Shown here: positions 9,308 through 17,595 of the stretch, piece by piece
Layout of the letters: each line of letters begins with the position of its first letter
Position numbering within the stretch: the stretch's first letter is position 1
Assembly (NCBI GenBank): GCA_902363515.1
Contig: CABJAN010000002.1
Location: 1 to 64,000 of the forward strand
Length of the DNA: 64,000 nt
Origin: Bacillota bacterium
GTDB taxonomy: Bacteria > Bacillota > Clostridia > Lachnospirales > Lachnospiraceae
Direction: 5' to 3'
Position numbers and translations under genes: made by a program
Notes under the pieces: generated by a model
The model's input: only the letters and a program-made list of their open reading frames with translations
The model's database searches: none
Told to the model about the DNA's origin: nothing

Positions 9308-9337
9308 TTTATACCACATCCTGATAAAGAATGTCAA
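9308..9337 (-). promoter_or_regulatory. Promoter of the T-box/trpB2 transcript
   Basis: Minus-strand TTGACA (9337..9332), 18-base spacer, TATAAA (9313..9308), just upstream of the leader Stem I. Confidence 0.75.
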
Positions 9338-9356
9338 GGGCAAATAAAAATTCTTT

Positions 9357-10250
9357 TTATTTTTTATGTACCCCTATAGAATAGGATTTGCAGAATGTTT
9401 TACCTGCTTCCAGGGAAATCACATCCGGCTTCTCAGAAATTTCTTTCTGGAAACCATAATCATCACATCTTCCCATCCATGGCTCCAGACATACATAAGG
9501 CGCTCCTGGAAGACTCCAGATGCCAAAGTTGGTAAATCCTTTACATTCCATGGTAATATAAGGCGTTCCATCCGGATAGCCAATTCCCACCCAGTCAATT
9601 TGGTTATTGTCCAAAATCAGCGCATCATGGTCAAACATATGCTCAGTAATGTCACAACCATAATACTCCCCGATAGGTTCCAACGGAAGCTGGTATTTGG
9701 TGCTGCTGTCTGCAGTTCCAGTGTTTCCGTAAACCAAAAGATACTCCAGGGCTTCCTTGCGCTGGAACAAAAGTTTATAATCCGTCTGCTTTGTATTTTC
9801 TAAAATCGGAACATTAAAGCCCGGATGTCCGCCAATGGTAAAATACATGGTTTCCTGATTCCGGTTTTCCACTTTCCAGCAAACTTCCAACTCTCTTTCT
9901 TTTAAGGTATAAATTACAAGTAACTGAAAAGCAAAGGGAAAATAATTTCTGGTTTCTTCCGTATCACAAAGCTGGAAGGTAAGAAAATCTTTTCCGGAAT
10001 CTATACAGGTAAATACAGCATCTCTGGTAAATCCATGCTGCACTGTATCATAATACTGTCCCTGGTAAAGACAACGATTTTCGTGGTTGCGTCCTACATT
10101 TGGGAACAGTAACGGAGAGCGTCTTGCCCAATAGGCTTCATCTCCGTACCATAACACTTCTTTTTCCATTTCTTTGTCATAAATGTGATAAAGCTCTGCG
10201 CCTGTTTCGCATACACTGATTTTCAGGTATTCATTTTCTAATGTGTGCAT
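9357..10250 (-). CDS. Aldose 1-epimerase-family protein (LacX-like)
   Basis: Galactose-mutarotase-fold protein of 297 aa, which would interconvert alpha and beta anomers of an aldose or a related phosphosugar. Visible family features are VGRNHENRC (substrate arginine region), QHGFTRDA, the central histidine in GGHPGFN and the C-terminal acidic CLEPWMGRCDDYG. LacX-type members are known mainly as lactose-operon companions and their exact substrates are mostly unproven. The start ATG at 10250 follows a GGGGG run. It lies 106 bp after the glycerol-1-phosphate dehydrogenase gene, perhaps in the same sugar regulon. Confidence 0.85.
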   Translation of the reverse strand: MHTLENEYLKISVCETGAELYHIYDKEMEKEVLWYGDEAYWARRSPLLFPNVGRNHENRCLYQGQYYDTVQHGFTRDAVFTCIDSGKDFLTFQLCDTEETRNYFPFAFQLLVIYTLKERELEVCWKVENRNQETMYFTIGGHPGFNVPILENTKQTDYKLLFQRKEALEYLLVYGNTGTADSSTKYQLPLEPIGEYYGCDITEHMFDHDALILDNNQIDWVGIGYPDGTPYITMECKGFTNFGIWSLPGAPYVCLEPWMGRCDDYGFQKEISEKPDVISLEAGKTFCKSYSIGVHKK

Positions 10251-10356
10251 AATAGCATAACCCCCATTTGAAATATTTTTTCATTTACAGTTAGTGTATC
10301 ATACGCAGAAATTTTCTACAAGAAAAAAGTATACTCTTCAAATTTATCTAAAAAAT

Positions 10357-11697
10357 TCAGATATAAAACTCGTCTATTAATTTTTGGCTAAATGTTTCCT
10401 GCAAACCAAAATCAAATAAAATCTGAAGCAGTCCAAAACGATTTCGTAAGTCCTTTGCAAAGTAGATACCTTTTTGAAACACCTCTTTCGGAACTTGAAG
10501 CTGTGCCGGAGAAAAAGGCGCATTCATGGACTCTAAAAGCTTCTGAATGTCTTTGGAAGAAGGTAATGCATCCACTATCTTCCAAATCTCCTCCTGGTGT
10601 TCTAAAAAGGTTTTGCGCCTTTTTGACACTTTTTCATCTGAATTTTTCCCAATCTCTTCTTCCAGCTTCAGGACACCACAGGCGGCCGGTCCATAAGCAT
10701 CCAAAATCTGCTTTTGCCACGCTTCTTTTTCAAAATGAGGTGCCTGGAGAAACTCCAGGGAAGCCTGGCTTTCTTTTAACATTTCATATAAACGAAGCGC
10801 CGAAACAGTACCCACACCAACCTTCGTACCATGCAGAGGATCCGCTGTTTCTGCCAGCAGAAACATCATTTCCCAATAATGAGACATATGGTGTTCACTT
10901 CCTGATGCCGGTCTGGAATTACCAATATAGCTCATAGCAATTCCACTTAATACCAGCCCTTCCATAATGGCAGAAATAGCTGCTTTGTCTCTCTGAATGG
11001 CAGCCCTGGCATGGTCTGCTACTTTTTGTATAGACTGACGCACAAGCTTCATAATTTCCTGACAAATGTATTCTCCATTGACCATGTGTGCCATCTGCCA
11101 GTCCGCCAGACAGACATATTTTCCGATAATATCTCCTACACCTGCCGCAATCATAGAAAGGGGAGCCTGGGACATTACATCCAGGTCCCCTATAATTACT
11201 CTTGCCGGTCTGGCTTCATAAGTAGTCTTTAAATGTCGGATAATCAAAGGTGATACATTGGATGCGTAACCATCCATAGAAGGTGCTGTTCCAACAATAT
11301 AGTAATCTATTTTCATTTTATAACTGACATATCTGCAAAGATCGTTTATCGTACCGCTTCCCACTGCAAGAACCAAATCGCAATCATTTGGAATCTGGGA
11401 AAACAAAAATACCAGTGCTTCTTCATCTGGTATCAGTTCCCTATAGGGGAATACAATCTTTTTATAAGTATAACCAGCCTTTGTAAGTTCCTCATATACC
11501 TGGAACCCTGCCGCTTCCTGAGTATTTTCATCACAAACCACACAGAGTTTCTTATAAGTATGTTTTGCAAGAATTCCTGGAAGCTGCTGAATGGCATGAT
11601 CTTCAATAACAATTTCTTCAATATCACAAAAATGTGTTTTACCACAGGAACACACAATATCTCTGTTTAAATAATTGTTCCAGTCTATTTTTTCCAT
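10357..11697 (-). CDS. egsA: Glycerol-1-phosphate dehydrogenase (AraM/EgsA family)
   Basis: NAD(P)-dependent reduction of dihydroxyacetone phosphate to sn-glycerol-1-phosphate, the archaeal-type lipid headgroup that Bacillus AraM also makes. The dinucleotide site is AVGSGTINDLCRY; metal-binding histidines are likely in SGSEHHMSHYW and LHGTKVGVGT. At 446 aa it is longer than archaeal enzymes (about 350) and fits the AraM group with its extra C-terminal helical region. It lies downstream of a LacI-type regulator with its own promoter at 11746-11774. A purely sugar-linked role, as for araM in arabinose operons, is possible. Confidence 0.85.
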   Translation of the reverse strand: MEKIDWNNYLNRDIVCSCGKTHFCDIEEIVIEDHAIQQLPGILAKHTYKKLCVVCDENTQEAAGFQVYEELTKAGYTYKKIVFPYRELIPDEEALVFLFSQIPNDCDLVLAVGSGTINDLCRYVSYKMKIDYYIVGTAPSMDGYASNVSPLIIRHLKTTYEARPARVIIGDLDVMSQAPLSMIAAGVGDIIGKYVCLADWQMAHMVNGEYICQEIMKLVRQSIQKVADHARAAIQRDKAAISAIMEGLVLSGIAMSYIGNSRPASGSEHHMSHYWEMMFLLAETADPLHGTKVGVGTVSALRLYEMLKESQASLEFLQAPHFEKEAWQKQILDAYGPAACGVLKLEEEIGKNSDEKVSKRRKTFLEHQEEIWKIVDALPSSKDIQKLLESMNAPFSPAQLQVPKEVFQKGIYFAKDLRNRFGLLQILFDFGLQETFSQKLIDEFYI

Positions 11698-11745
11698 ATT
11701 CCTTTCACTCCTCTATGTACTTTCCATAAGCTACATTTTGAGATA

Positions 11746-11774
11746 ACCATAACACGGAAAATAGGCTTCGTCAA
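11746..11774 (-). promoter_or_regulatory. Promoter of the glycerol-1-phosphate dehydrogenase gene
   Basis: Minus-strand TTGACG (11774..11769), 17-base spacer, TATGGT (11751..11746). The AT-rich stretch 11775-11834 upstream could hold an operator for the neighbouring LacI regulator, but no clean palindrome is visible. Confidence 0.6.
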
Positions 11775-11834
11775 ACAAGTGTTCAAACTATTGATAGTCT
11801 GTATTATTAATATTTTAAACTATTAATTACGATA

Positions 11835-12917
11835 CTACAGCTTTTTAGGATATCCGGAACTGCCACGTATAACCAGACGTGGTTCATATTCAATATGGTG
11901 AATCATTTCTCCTGTTTGCTTCCCCTTTTTCAGCTCCTTTTCCTCTATTTTTTCTATTAGAACCTGGCAGGCATCTTCTCCTTTTTTTCCGGTGAAATGT
12001 TCTACTGTTGTCAGGTCAATTCCGTGTATTCCGGAAATTAATAAATTATCACATCCTAAAACAGAAACTTCCTCCGGAATTTTATAATGGCGATGCAAAA
12101 GCGCATCCCGTATCCCAAGAGCAACCATATCATTACTCCCTACTATGGCGGTTAAATCCGGAACTTCCAACAGGATTTTTCCGGTTAGTTCATAACCTGT
12201 TTTATATTCCATATCTATTTCCTGAAAAAGAACATCTGCCTCCTTTGGAAGGCTTTTTACATAAACGCCGTCTCCATATCCGGCTTCTTCAAAAGCCTGA
12301 CAAAACCCTTTAATTCTGGCTCTTCTGGCAGATTGTCTTTTTGTAAGAGGCGTCGATAAAAAAGCTACTTTTTTATGTCCAAGGCGCAGCAGATATTCAG
12401 CAAGCATATGCCCTATTTTCTCACTATTCAGCTCCACAGTATCAATACCTTGTACAGCGTTCTTTTCTCCGATATGTACCACTGGAATTTTTTCTGACAG
12501 CTTCTGGACAATTTCCGGAAAACTGGGAGAACAGGTATAAATAATCCCCGAAGGATTTAATTTTTCAATTTTTCTCAGGTACTTTTTTTCTGTCTGATAA
12601 TTTCTTCTTGTGTTACACAGAAAAACATCGTATTTATTTTTTTGTGCTGTCTTTTCAATTCCCTGAAGCAGAGAAAAATAGTAAGGATTGGTAAGATTCG
12701 GACAAATCACAAAAATAGTTCCCCTCATGGAGATTCTTGTTTTAGAATGCTTCTTTTCATTTTCATATCCAAGCTCTTTTGCTGCACATTCCACCCGCTC
12801 CACAGTTTCCCTGGAAAATGAGACATTGTACTTTTTATTTAAAATCATAGATACAGTGGATTGAGAAACACCTGCTTTTCTTGCCACATCTGTAGAAGTA
12901 ACCTTCTTGCGATTCAT
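11835..12917 (-). CDS. LacI/PurR-family transcriptional regulator
   Basis: The N-terminal LacI helix-turn-helix reads TSTDVARKAGVSQSTVSMIL (about 5-24) and is followed by a hinge and a periplasmic-binding-protein-like sensor domain (about 60-340) with GSNDMVALGI and the specificity-type segment SVLGCDNLLISG. Length is 360 aa, normal for the family. The start is the ATG at 12917 after AGAAAGGAAAA; the frame could extend to 12950 but that part holds the ribosome site. It precedes the glycerol-1-phosphate dehydrogenase and aldose-epimerase-like genes, so a sugar or polyol is the probable effector. That is inference from position. Confidence 0.92.
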   Translation of the reverse strand: MNRKKVTSTDVARKAGVSQSTVSMILNKKYNVSFSRETVERVECAAKELGYENEKKHSKTRISMRGTIFVICPNLTNPYYFSLLQGIEKTAQKNKYDVFLCNTRRNYQTEKKYLRKIEKLNPSGIIYTCSPSFPEIVQKLSEKIPVVHIGEKNAVQGIDTVELNSEKIGHMLAEYLLRLGHKKVAFLSTPLTKRQSARRARIKGFCQAFEEAGYGDGVYVKSLPKEADVLFQEIDMEYKTGYELTGKILLEVPDLTAIVGSNDMVALGIRDALLHRHYKIPEEVSVLGCDNLLISGIHGIDLTTVEHFTGKKGEDACQVLIEKIEEKELKKGKQTGEMIHHIEYEPRLVIRGSSGYPKKL

Positions 12918-12953
12918 AAGTATGTTTTCCTTTCTTTTCCTGATTCTCACTAT

Positions 12954-12982
12954 ATTTTACCATTGAGAAAGACAGGAAACAA
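12954..12982 (-). promoter_or_regulatory. Promoter of the LacI-family gene
   Basis: Minus-strand TTGTTT (12982..12977), 17-base spacer, TAAAAT (12959..12954). Confidence 0.6.
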
Positions 12983-12994
12983 GAAATCCCCTTC

Positions 12995-13375
12995 TTATTT
13001 TTTCTCAGAAGAATAATATGGTACACATAAATAAGAGCCTTCGTAAATCAAATCCTGATTCATGTGATTGATATTTTTCACTTCCTGAATATATTCTTGG
13101 GGAGAATCGTATTCTTCTGTCATATATTCTTCTGCAATATCCCATAAACTGGTTCCTGCCTGTACTTCAATACTGGTAAAATATTTATAGCGCTCCGCCT
13201 CTCTTGTACCTGCATTTGCAATATTGGCTGTATTAAAAACCAAAACCAGGATGACAGTCAGCAATGCGGCTATACAGTAAAGACTTCTTCTTTTTGCTGT
13301 AGATGTTTTTTGCATATTTCTTTCCTGTTTATAGGATTCTGTTACAATGACAAACCCCTGTGTTTTCTTCTTCAT
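12995..13375 (-). CDS. LysM-domain membrane protein, YneA-like SOS cell-division inhibitor candidate
   Basis: A 126-aa protein with a basic cytoplasmic N-terminus, one membrane helix (about 32-54) and an extracytoplasmic LysM domain (about 66-119, VQAGTSLWDIAEEY to GSYLCVPY). The size, architecture and head-to-head position with lexA match Bacillus YneA, which delays division during the SOS response. The start ATG at 13375 follows AAGGAGGATTTCACT. Its promoter spacer contains an SOS box, so LexA control is supported by sequence; the division-inhibitor role is by analogy. Confidence 0.75.
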   Translation of the reverse strand: MKKKTQGFVIVTESYKQERNMQKTSTAKRRSLYCIAALLTVILVLVFNTANIANAGTREAERYKYFTSIEVQAGTSLWDIAEEYMTEEYDSPQEYIQEVKNINHMNQDLIYEGSYLCVPYYSSEKK

Positions 13376-13414
13376 AGTGAAATCCTCCTTTACATAAAGC
13401 GAAAATGTGTTCGT

Positions 13415-13426
13415 GAACATCTGTTC
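13415..13426. promoter_or_regulatory. SOS (LexA) box 1, perfect GAAC-N4-GTTC
   Basis: GAACATCTGTTC is an exact GAAC-N4-GTTC palindrome downstream of the -10 of the yneA-like gene. It fits the Gram-positive LexA consensus CGAACRNRYGTTCG. Confidence 0.8.
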
Positions 13427-13440
13427 TGTTTTATAAAACA

Positions 13441-13469
13441 AGAATACTACAAGAACAAATGTTTGTCAA
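13441..13469 (-). promoter_or_regulatory. Promoter of the yneA-like gene with SOS box 2 in the spacer
   Basis: Minus-strand TTGACA (13469..13464), 17-base spacer, TATTCT (13446..13441). The spacer carries GAACAAATGTTT (13453-13464), an SOS box with one mismatch, so bound LexA would block RNA polymerase. Confidence 0.8.
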
Positions 13470-13477
13470 TGTTTTTT

Positions 13478-13527
13478 CGAACATATTTTCGGCTTTAAAG
13501 CGAACAGACATTCCGAATATTTGTTTG
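13478..13527. promoter_or_regulatory. Further SOS-box-like sites in the lexA intergenic region
   Basis: CGAACATATTTTCG (13478-13491) is close to consensus. CGAACAGACATTCC (13501-13514) and CGAATATTTGTTTG (13514-13527) are weaker, and the last overlaps the lexA -35. With the two sites nearer the yneA-like gene this makes five candidate boxes in about 115 bp. Confidence 0.6.
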
Positions 13528-13548
13528 CATTATAAGATGATTTATGAT
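13521..13548 (+). promoter_or_regulatory. lexA promoter
   Basis: TTGTTT (13521-13526), 16-base spacer, TATGAT (13543-13548). The -35 overlaps an SOS-like box, consistent with LexA autorepression. A short hairpin, GTACAG with CTGTAC (13583-13598), lies in the leader. Confidence 0.6.
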
Positions 13549-13620
13549 ATGATATTTAAAATAAATGTTCATAGCAAGAACAGTACAGGAGTCTGTACAT
13601 AGAAACCGGAGGTACCTGAT

Positions 13621-14247
13621 ATGACATATGGCAAAATTAGTCAAAAACAATCTGAAATTTTAGAATATATGAAAAATGAAATTTTAAACAGAGGTTTTCC
13701 CCCTTCTGTCCGGGAGATTTGTGAGGCAGTCGATTTAAAATCTACGTCTTCTGTTCATTCTCACCTGGAAACCCTGGAGAAGAATGGATATATCCGCAGA
13801 GACCCTACGAAGCCAAGAGCCATTGAAATTGTAGATGATAATTTTAATCTGGTACGGAGAGAAACCGTAAACGTTCCTATTCTTGGGAAAGTAGCTGCCG
13901 GTGAGCCATTGCTTGCGGTAGAAAATATTGAAGGCTATTTCCCCATTCCGGCAGAATATATGCCTAATAACAAAACATTTATGCTGGTTGTTCAGGGAGA
14001 CAGTATGATTAATGCAGGTATCTTTGAAGGGGATTATGTGGTAGTAGAACAGCTTCAGACTGCGGAGAATGGTCAGAAAGTAGTTGCGCTGGTAGATGAT
14101 TCTGCAACCGTTAAAACTTTTTACAAAGAAAATGGTCATATCCGTCTTCAGCCGGAAAATGATTTTATGGATCCCATTATTGTAGAACCGGATCAGTCTT
14201 TTCAAATTCTTGGAAAAGTAATCGGTGTTTTCCGCTTTATGCGATAG
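13621..14247 (+). CDS. lexA: LexA repressor
   Basis: SOS regulon repressor of 208 aa, a typical length. The N-terminal winged helix (about 1-70) contains [23 protein letters not shown]. The C-terminal S24 peptidase domain has the self-cleavage bond A93-G94 in KVAAGEPL, nucleophile S128 in [10 protein letters not shown] and general base K165 in SATVKTF, so autocleavage on RecA filaments should be intact. Start ATG at 13621, eight bases after GGAGGTAC. It is divergent from the LysM protein gene across a cluster of SOS boxes and convergent with the rsfS operon. Confidence 0.97.
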   Translation: MTYGKISQKQSEILEYMKNEILNRGFPPSVREICEAVDLKSTSSVHSHLETLEKNGYIRRDPTKPRAIEIVDDNFNLVRRETVNVPILGKVAAGEPLLAVENIEGYFPIPAEYMPNNKTFMLVVQGDSMINAGIFEGDYVVVEQLQTAENGQKVVALVDDSATVKTFYKENGHIRLQPENDFMDPIIVEPDQSFQILGKVIGVFRFMR

Positions 14248-14251
14248 TTTA

Positions 14252-14315
14252 ATAAAAAATAAAGTGGGCTGCCACATAAACAATATTCTTCATATGCATG
14301 ATATGGCAACCCACT
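14252..14315 (-). terminator. Terminator between lexA and rsfS
   Basis: Arms 14263-14274 and 14304-14315 pair over 12 bp with one G-U wobble. On the minus strand the stem is followed by TTATTTTTTATT, ending the rsfS operon; it may also serve lexA from the other side, where the tail is weaker. Confidence 0.8.
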
Positions 14316-14328
14316 CTATATAAAAATT

Positions 14329-14679
14329 TTAATTCAGACTTTCCCGCTCTACCAGAGAACCATCTCTCCAGATACGTTCCAAATCATAGAACAAACGGTT
14401 TTCTTCATCGAAAATATGAATCACCACATCTCTGTAATCCATTAAAATCCAGTTTGCACTCTGATAGCCTTCCATCTGTTTTGGCTCTACTCCGGCTCTT
14501 CCCAGAACTTCGTCTACATTATCTGCCATGGCCTGTACCTGGTTGCGGTTAGATCCACTGGCAATAATAAAGTAGTCTGCAAGTGTAGATACCTGTTCAA
14601 TATTAATGATTTTAATATCCTGTGCTTTTTTATCTTCCATGGCTTCACAAGCCAGACGTGCAATTTCTTTACTATTCAT
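14329..14679 (-). CDS. rsfS: Ribosome silencing factor RsfS
   Basis: RsfS binds L14 on the 50S subunit and blocks subunit joining in slow growth. The 116-aa protein shows the family core IINIEQVSTLADYFIIASGSNRNQVQAMAD in pieces: STLADYFIIASG, GYQSANWILMDYRDVVIHIF and LERIW. Start ATG at 14679 after AAGGAGAAAAACAACC; the start overlaps the 3' end of yqeK by 8 bp. The order nadD-yqeK-rsfS is the standard Firmicutes arrangement. Confidence 0.95.
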   Translation of the reverse strand: MNSKEIARLACEAMEDKKAQDIKIINIEQVSTLADYFIIASGSNRNQVQAMADNVDEVLGRAGVEPKQMEGYQSANWILMDYRDVVIHIFDEENRLFYDLERIWRDGSLVERESLN

Positions 14680-15280
14680 GGTTGTTTTTCTCCTTTCCCC
14701 TTTTTGCAAGGTGCATGGTTTCATAATAGTGAAATGCTTTTTCTGTAGCAGGGTCTATGGTTCTTCCGCTTCTTCCTAAATAGGATAAGCTGTCTTTTAA
14801 AATATAATACATACCTTCATTCAAATCCATAAACGCAACCTTACGGATCCATTCCAGATTCGGGGCTTTATCCCTCTGTGGCTCAATATAATCAGCAATA
14901 TAAACGATTTTCTCTAAATCTGTCATATTGTCCTTTCCTGTAGTATGCCAGCGGATAGCAGAGAGAATTTCTTCATCCTGAATCTCATATTTTTCCCTGG
15001 CAATAGCAACACCCAGTTTTGCATGAATCAAAAAAAGATTTTGCTGCTCACACTCAGAAAGCAGAATATGATATTTGTCGCACAGCTTCCATTTCTTTTT
15101 GTTGGGAATACATTTGGCACAGTCATGAAGAAGTCCGGCAAGCCTTGCCTTCTCCATATCTGCTCCATGAGCCATGGCCAGTGCTGCCGCGGTATACATC
15201 ACACCCTGGGTATGGATAAATCGTTCTTTATCCAGGTATTTTTTCAGTTTTTTTTCAAACTTTGCTATTTCTGATTTCAT
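14672..15280 (-). CDS. yqeK: HD-domain hydrolase YqeK (bis(5'-nucleosyl)-tetraphosphatase, symmetrical)
   Basis: YqeK proteins hydrolyse Ap4A symmetrically to two ADP. The HD-domain metal ligands are visible: H in RFIHTQGV, HD in AGLLHDCAKCIP, H in IRWHTTGK and D in VYIADYIEP. The chosen start is the ATG at 15280 with AAGGA about 11 bases upstream; a GTG at 15289 (MIRMKSE) is an alternative. The start lies inside the nadD 3' end, giving tight coupling. Confidence 0.92.
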   Translation of the reverse strand: MKSEIAKFEKKLKKYLDKERFIHTQGVMYTAAALAMAHGADMEKARLAGLLHDCAKCIPNKKKWKLCDKYHILLSECEQQNLFLIHAKLGVAIAREKYEIQDEEILSAIRWHTTGKDNMTDLEKIVYIADYIEPQRDKAPNLEWIRKVAFMDLNEGMYYILKDSLSYLGRSGRTIDPATEKAFHYYETMHLAKRGKEKNNHE

Positions 15281-15905
15281 CCTTATCACAATCCTTATAG
15301 ATGTTATTTTCCGTAATATAAGAAATCACTGTCTCCGGCACATAATAGGCCAGAGAACGCCCCTGAAGTATCCAGGAGCGAATCTGTTTAGAGGAAATGT
15401 CAATGTTCAGAGAATCCAGCTTTTCAATCTGCCCTCCGTATTTTTCCTCCAACAGTGTCATAACTGCTTCCAGTCGCTCATAGCTGGTGTGATTTCTGGT
15501 GGCTACCAGAATCGTGCAGGCTTTTAAGATTCTTCCAGGTTCTTTCCATTTTTCAAAATCATATAGAGAGTCTGCACCCAGAATAAAATAATAATCTGTA
15601 TCAGGATGTGTTTCCTTTAAATGTTCTAAAGTTTCGTAAGTATAACTAAGCCCTTCTTTTTCCATTTCCTCTAGAGAAAGAGCAAAATGAGAATTGCCCC
15701 AAATGGCTCTTCGTACCATTTCTGTGCGCTGAACATTACTGGCTCTGTCCTGCCGGTTTCTCTTATGGGGAGGATTTCCGGCAGGCATAAACAATACTTT
15801 ATCTAACTGAAACTGCTGGTACGCTGTTTCTCCTAAAATCAAATGTCCAATATGAATAGGGTCAAAAGTTCCACCCATGATACCGATTCTTTTTCTCTTT
15901 TCCAT
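15255..15905 (-). CDS. nadD: Nicotinate-nucleotide adenylyltransferase NadD
   Basis: Transfers AMP from ATP to nicotinate mononucleotide in NAD synthesis. Nucleotidyltransferase motifs are GGTFDPIHIGHL (HxGH) near the N-terminus and ISSKQIRSW near the C-terminus. The 216 aa are normal. It sits between yhbY and yqeK, and its 3' end overlaps the yqeK start by 26 bp. Confidence 0.96.
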   Translation of the reverse strand: MEKRKRIGIMGGTFDPIHIGHLILGETAYQQFQLDKVLFMPAGNPPHKRNRQDRASNVQRTEMVRRAIWGNSHFALSLEEMEKEGLSYTYETLEHLKETHPDTDYYFILGADSLYDFEKWKEPGRILKACTILVATRNHTSYERLEAVMTLLEEKYGGQIEKLDSLNIDISSKQIRSWILQGRSLAYYVPETVISYITENNIYKDCDKDEIRNSKV

Positions 15906-15926
15906 GATGACCCCTACCTTTTGCCA

Positions 15927-16217
15927 TTATGGCAGGAAGATTTTTTTCTTCTTATCTTTGCCTTCCTTATACAGAACTATTTTTTTACCAATGACCTGTA
16001 CTACCTGAGAATGTGTACGTTCTGCCAGAACCTCTGCGATTTCTCTGGGATCATCCATACAATTCTGCAGTACACTGATTTTAATCAGTTCCCTTGCTTC
16101 CAGAGCCTCTGCCACTGCAGCAGTATTTTCAGGAGTAAGGCTGGATTTACCAATCTGAAAAATAGGTTCCATGGTCATAGCAAGTCCTTTTAAATACGCT
16201 CTTTGTTTGCTTGTCAT
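15927..16217 (-). CDS. yhbY: YhbY-family CRM-domain RNA-binding protein
   Basis: A 96-aa single CRM domain: LKGLAMTMEPIFQIGKSSLT, LEARELIKISVLQN and VLYKEGK are typical, though the family GxxG loop is seen as QIGKS. YhbY proteins associate with pre-50S particles. It lies 16 bp after obgE, another 50S assembly factor, and 21 bp before nadD. Confidence 0.93.
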   Translation of the reverse strand: MTSKQRAYLKGLAMTMEPIFQIGKSSLTPENTAAVAEALEARELIKISVLQNCMDDPREIAEVLAERTHSQVVQVIGKKIVLYKEGKDKKKKIFLP

Positions 16218-16233
16218 GTTTTTCTCCTATGGT

Positions 16234-17526
16234 TTACTTGTAATAGTCAAAATCAAATCCGTACATACGGACCGTATCGCCTTCCTGGATTCCGGCTTTT
16301 TCCAAATCTGCTAAAATGCCGCTTTCTTTCAGGAATTTCTGGAAGAACAAGAATCCCTTCTCAGAATCCAGATTGGTATAGCCCAGCATTTTTTCAATCT
16401 TAGGTCCTTCAATAATAAAGATATGTTCATCTTCCGTATCCTGGGTTACGGTATAAGGAAGATTTTCGGTAATCAGCATATCTTCCGGGAAGAATTCCTG
16501 CTGGAATACTACAGGTTCTTTTTCAATAGAGTCCAAAAGCTGCTTCACATAATATAGCAATTCTTTTAAGCCTTTACCACTGACTGCAGAAATGGCGAAA
16601 ACCTTAATGCCCTGAGGTTCGAATTCCTCTCTGATTTTCTGTACAGGGTCTTCATCCCCCTCATAAATGGCATCAATTTTGTTTGCTGCAATGACCTGTG
16701 GGCGTTTGGAAAGCTCCGGATCATAAGCTTCCAGTTCTTTATTAATTTTATAAATATCGTCAATAGGGTCTCTTCCCTCTGTGGATGCCGCATCTACCAG
16801 GTGAATTAAGACTCTGGTACGCTCAATGTGACGCAAAAACTGATGTCCAAGCCCCACACCCTGAGAAGCACCTTCAATAAGCCCCGGGATATCTGCAATG
16901 ACAAATCCGTCACATCCATCCAAATCCACTACACCTAAATGAGGGCTTAAGGTGGTAAAGTGATAATTTGCAATTTCCGGTCTTGCATTGCTGACTCTGG
17001 AAAGCAAGGTGGACTTTCCTACATTTGGAAAACCTAAAAGTCCCACGTCTGCAATCACCTTTAATTCCAGCTGCACCTCCAGTTCCTGTGCCGGCTGGCC
17101 AGGCTGGGCATATTTTGGTACCTGCATGGTAGCAGTAGCATAATGCTGGTTTCCCTTTCCACCTCTTCCGCCGCGCAGTACAATCTGTCTGGTATTTTCA
17201 CCGGACATATCTGCAATGACTTTACCTGTGATGGCTTCCTTAATGACAGTGCCTTCCGGTACCTTTAAGATGATATCCTTTCCGTTTGCACCATGGCAGC
17301 GTTTTTTGCCTCCCTGCTCACCGTCACCTGCTTTATATTTGCTTTTATGACGATAATCAGTCAGTGCATTCATACCCTTATCTACTTCAAAGATAACATC
17401 TCCGCCTTTCCCGCCGTCTCCGCCGTCCGGGCCGCCATTGGGAACAAAAAGCTCTCTGCGGAAGCTTACATGTCCGTCTCCGCCTTTTCCGGAACGGATA
17501 TAAATTTTTGCTCTGTCTGCAAACAT
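16234..17526 (-). CDS. obgE: GTPase ObgE/CgtA
   Basis: Essential 50S-assembly GTPase. It has the glycine-rich Obg domain (about 1-158, SGKGGDGHVSFRRE, GGDGGKGGDV), the G domain (about 159-330, P-loop GFPNVGKSTLL, switch FTTLSPHLG, DIPGLIEGAS, NKID) and the C-terminal OCT domain (about 345-430, ending MYGFDFDYYK). The 430 aa match Firmicutes Obg. A terminator at 17542-17578 separates it from rpmA, so its level may differ from the ribosomal-protein genes. Confidence 0.97.
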   Translation of the reverse strand: MFADRAKIYIRSGKGGDGHVSFRRELFVPNGGPDGGDGGKGGDVIFEVDKGMNALTDYRHKSKYKAGDGEQGGKKRCHGANGKDIILKVPEGTVIKEAITGKVIADMSGENTRQIVLRGGRGGKGNQHYATATMQVPKYAQPGQPAQELEVQLELKVIADVGLLGFPNVGKSTLLSRVSNARPEIANYHFTTLSPHLGVVDLDGCDGFVIADIPGLIEGASQGVGLGHQFLRHIERTRVLIHLVDAASTEGRDPIDDIYKINKELEAYDPELSKRPQVIAANKIDAIYEGDEDPVQKIREEFEPQGIKVFAISAVSGKGLKELLYYVKQLLDSIEKEPVVFQQEFFPEDMLITENLPYTVTQDTEDEHIFIIEGPKIEKMLGYTNLDSEKGFLFFQKFLKESGILADLEKAGIQEGDTVRMYGFDFDYYK

Positions 17527-17541
17527 ATTAACCTCTTTCTA

Positions 17542-17578
17542 TAAAAAATGGCTTCAAACCCCTAAAAGATTTGAAGCC
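17542..17578 (-). terminator. Terminator between rpmA and obgE
   Basis: Stem GGCTTCAAA/TTTGAAGCC (17550-17558 with 17570-17578), then ATTTTTTAT on the minus strand. It probably attenuates read-through from rplU-prp-rpmA into obgE. Confidence 0.8.
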
Positions 17579-17595
17579 GCCCTTGTTATCGTGAA

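Noticed and set aside
10392..10937. 181-aa plus-strand frame inside the glycerol-1-phosphate dehydrogenase gene
   Set aside because: Antisense shadow; no promoter or ribosome site, and the minus-strand enzyme is clear.
13583..13598. GTACAG/CTGTAC hairpin in the lexA leader, considered as a further LexA site
   Set aside because: It does not fit GAAC-N4-GTTC; recorded only as a leader hairpin.
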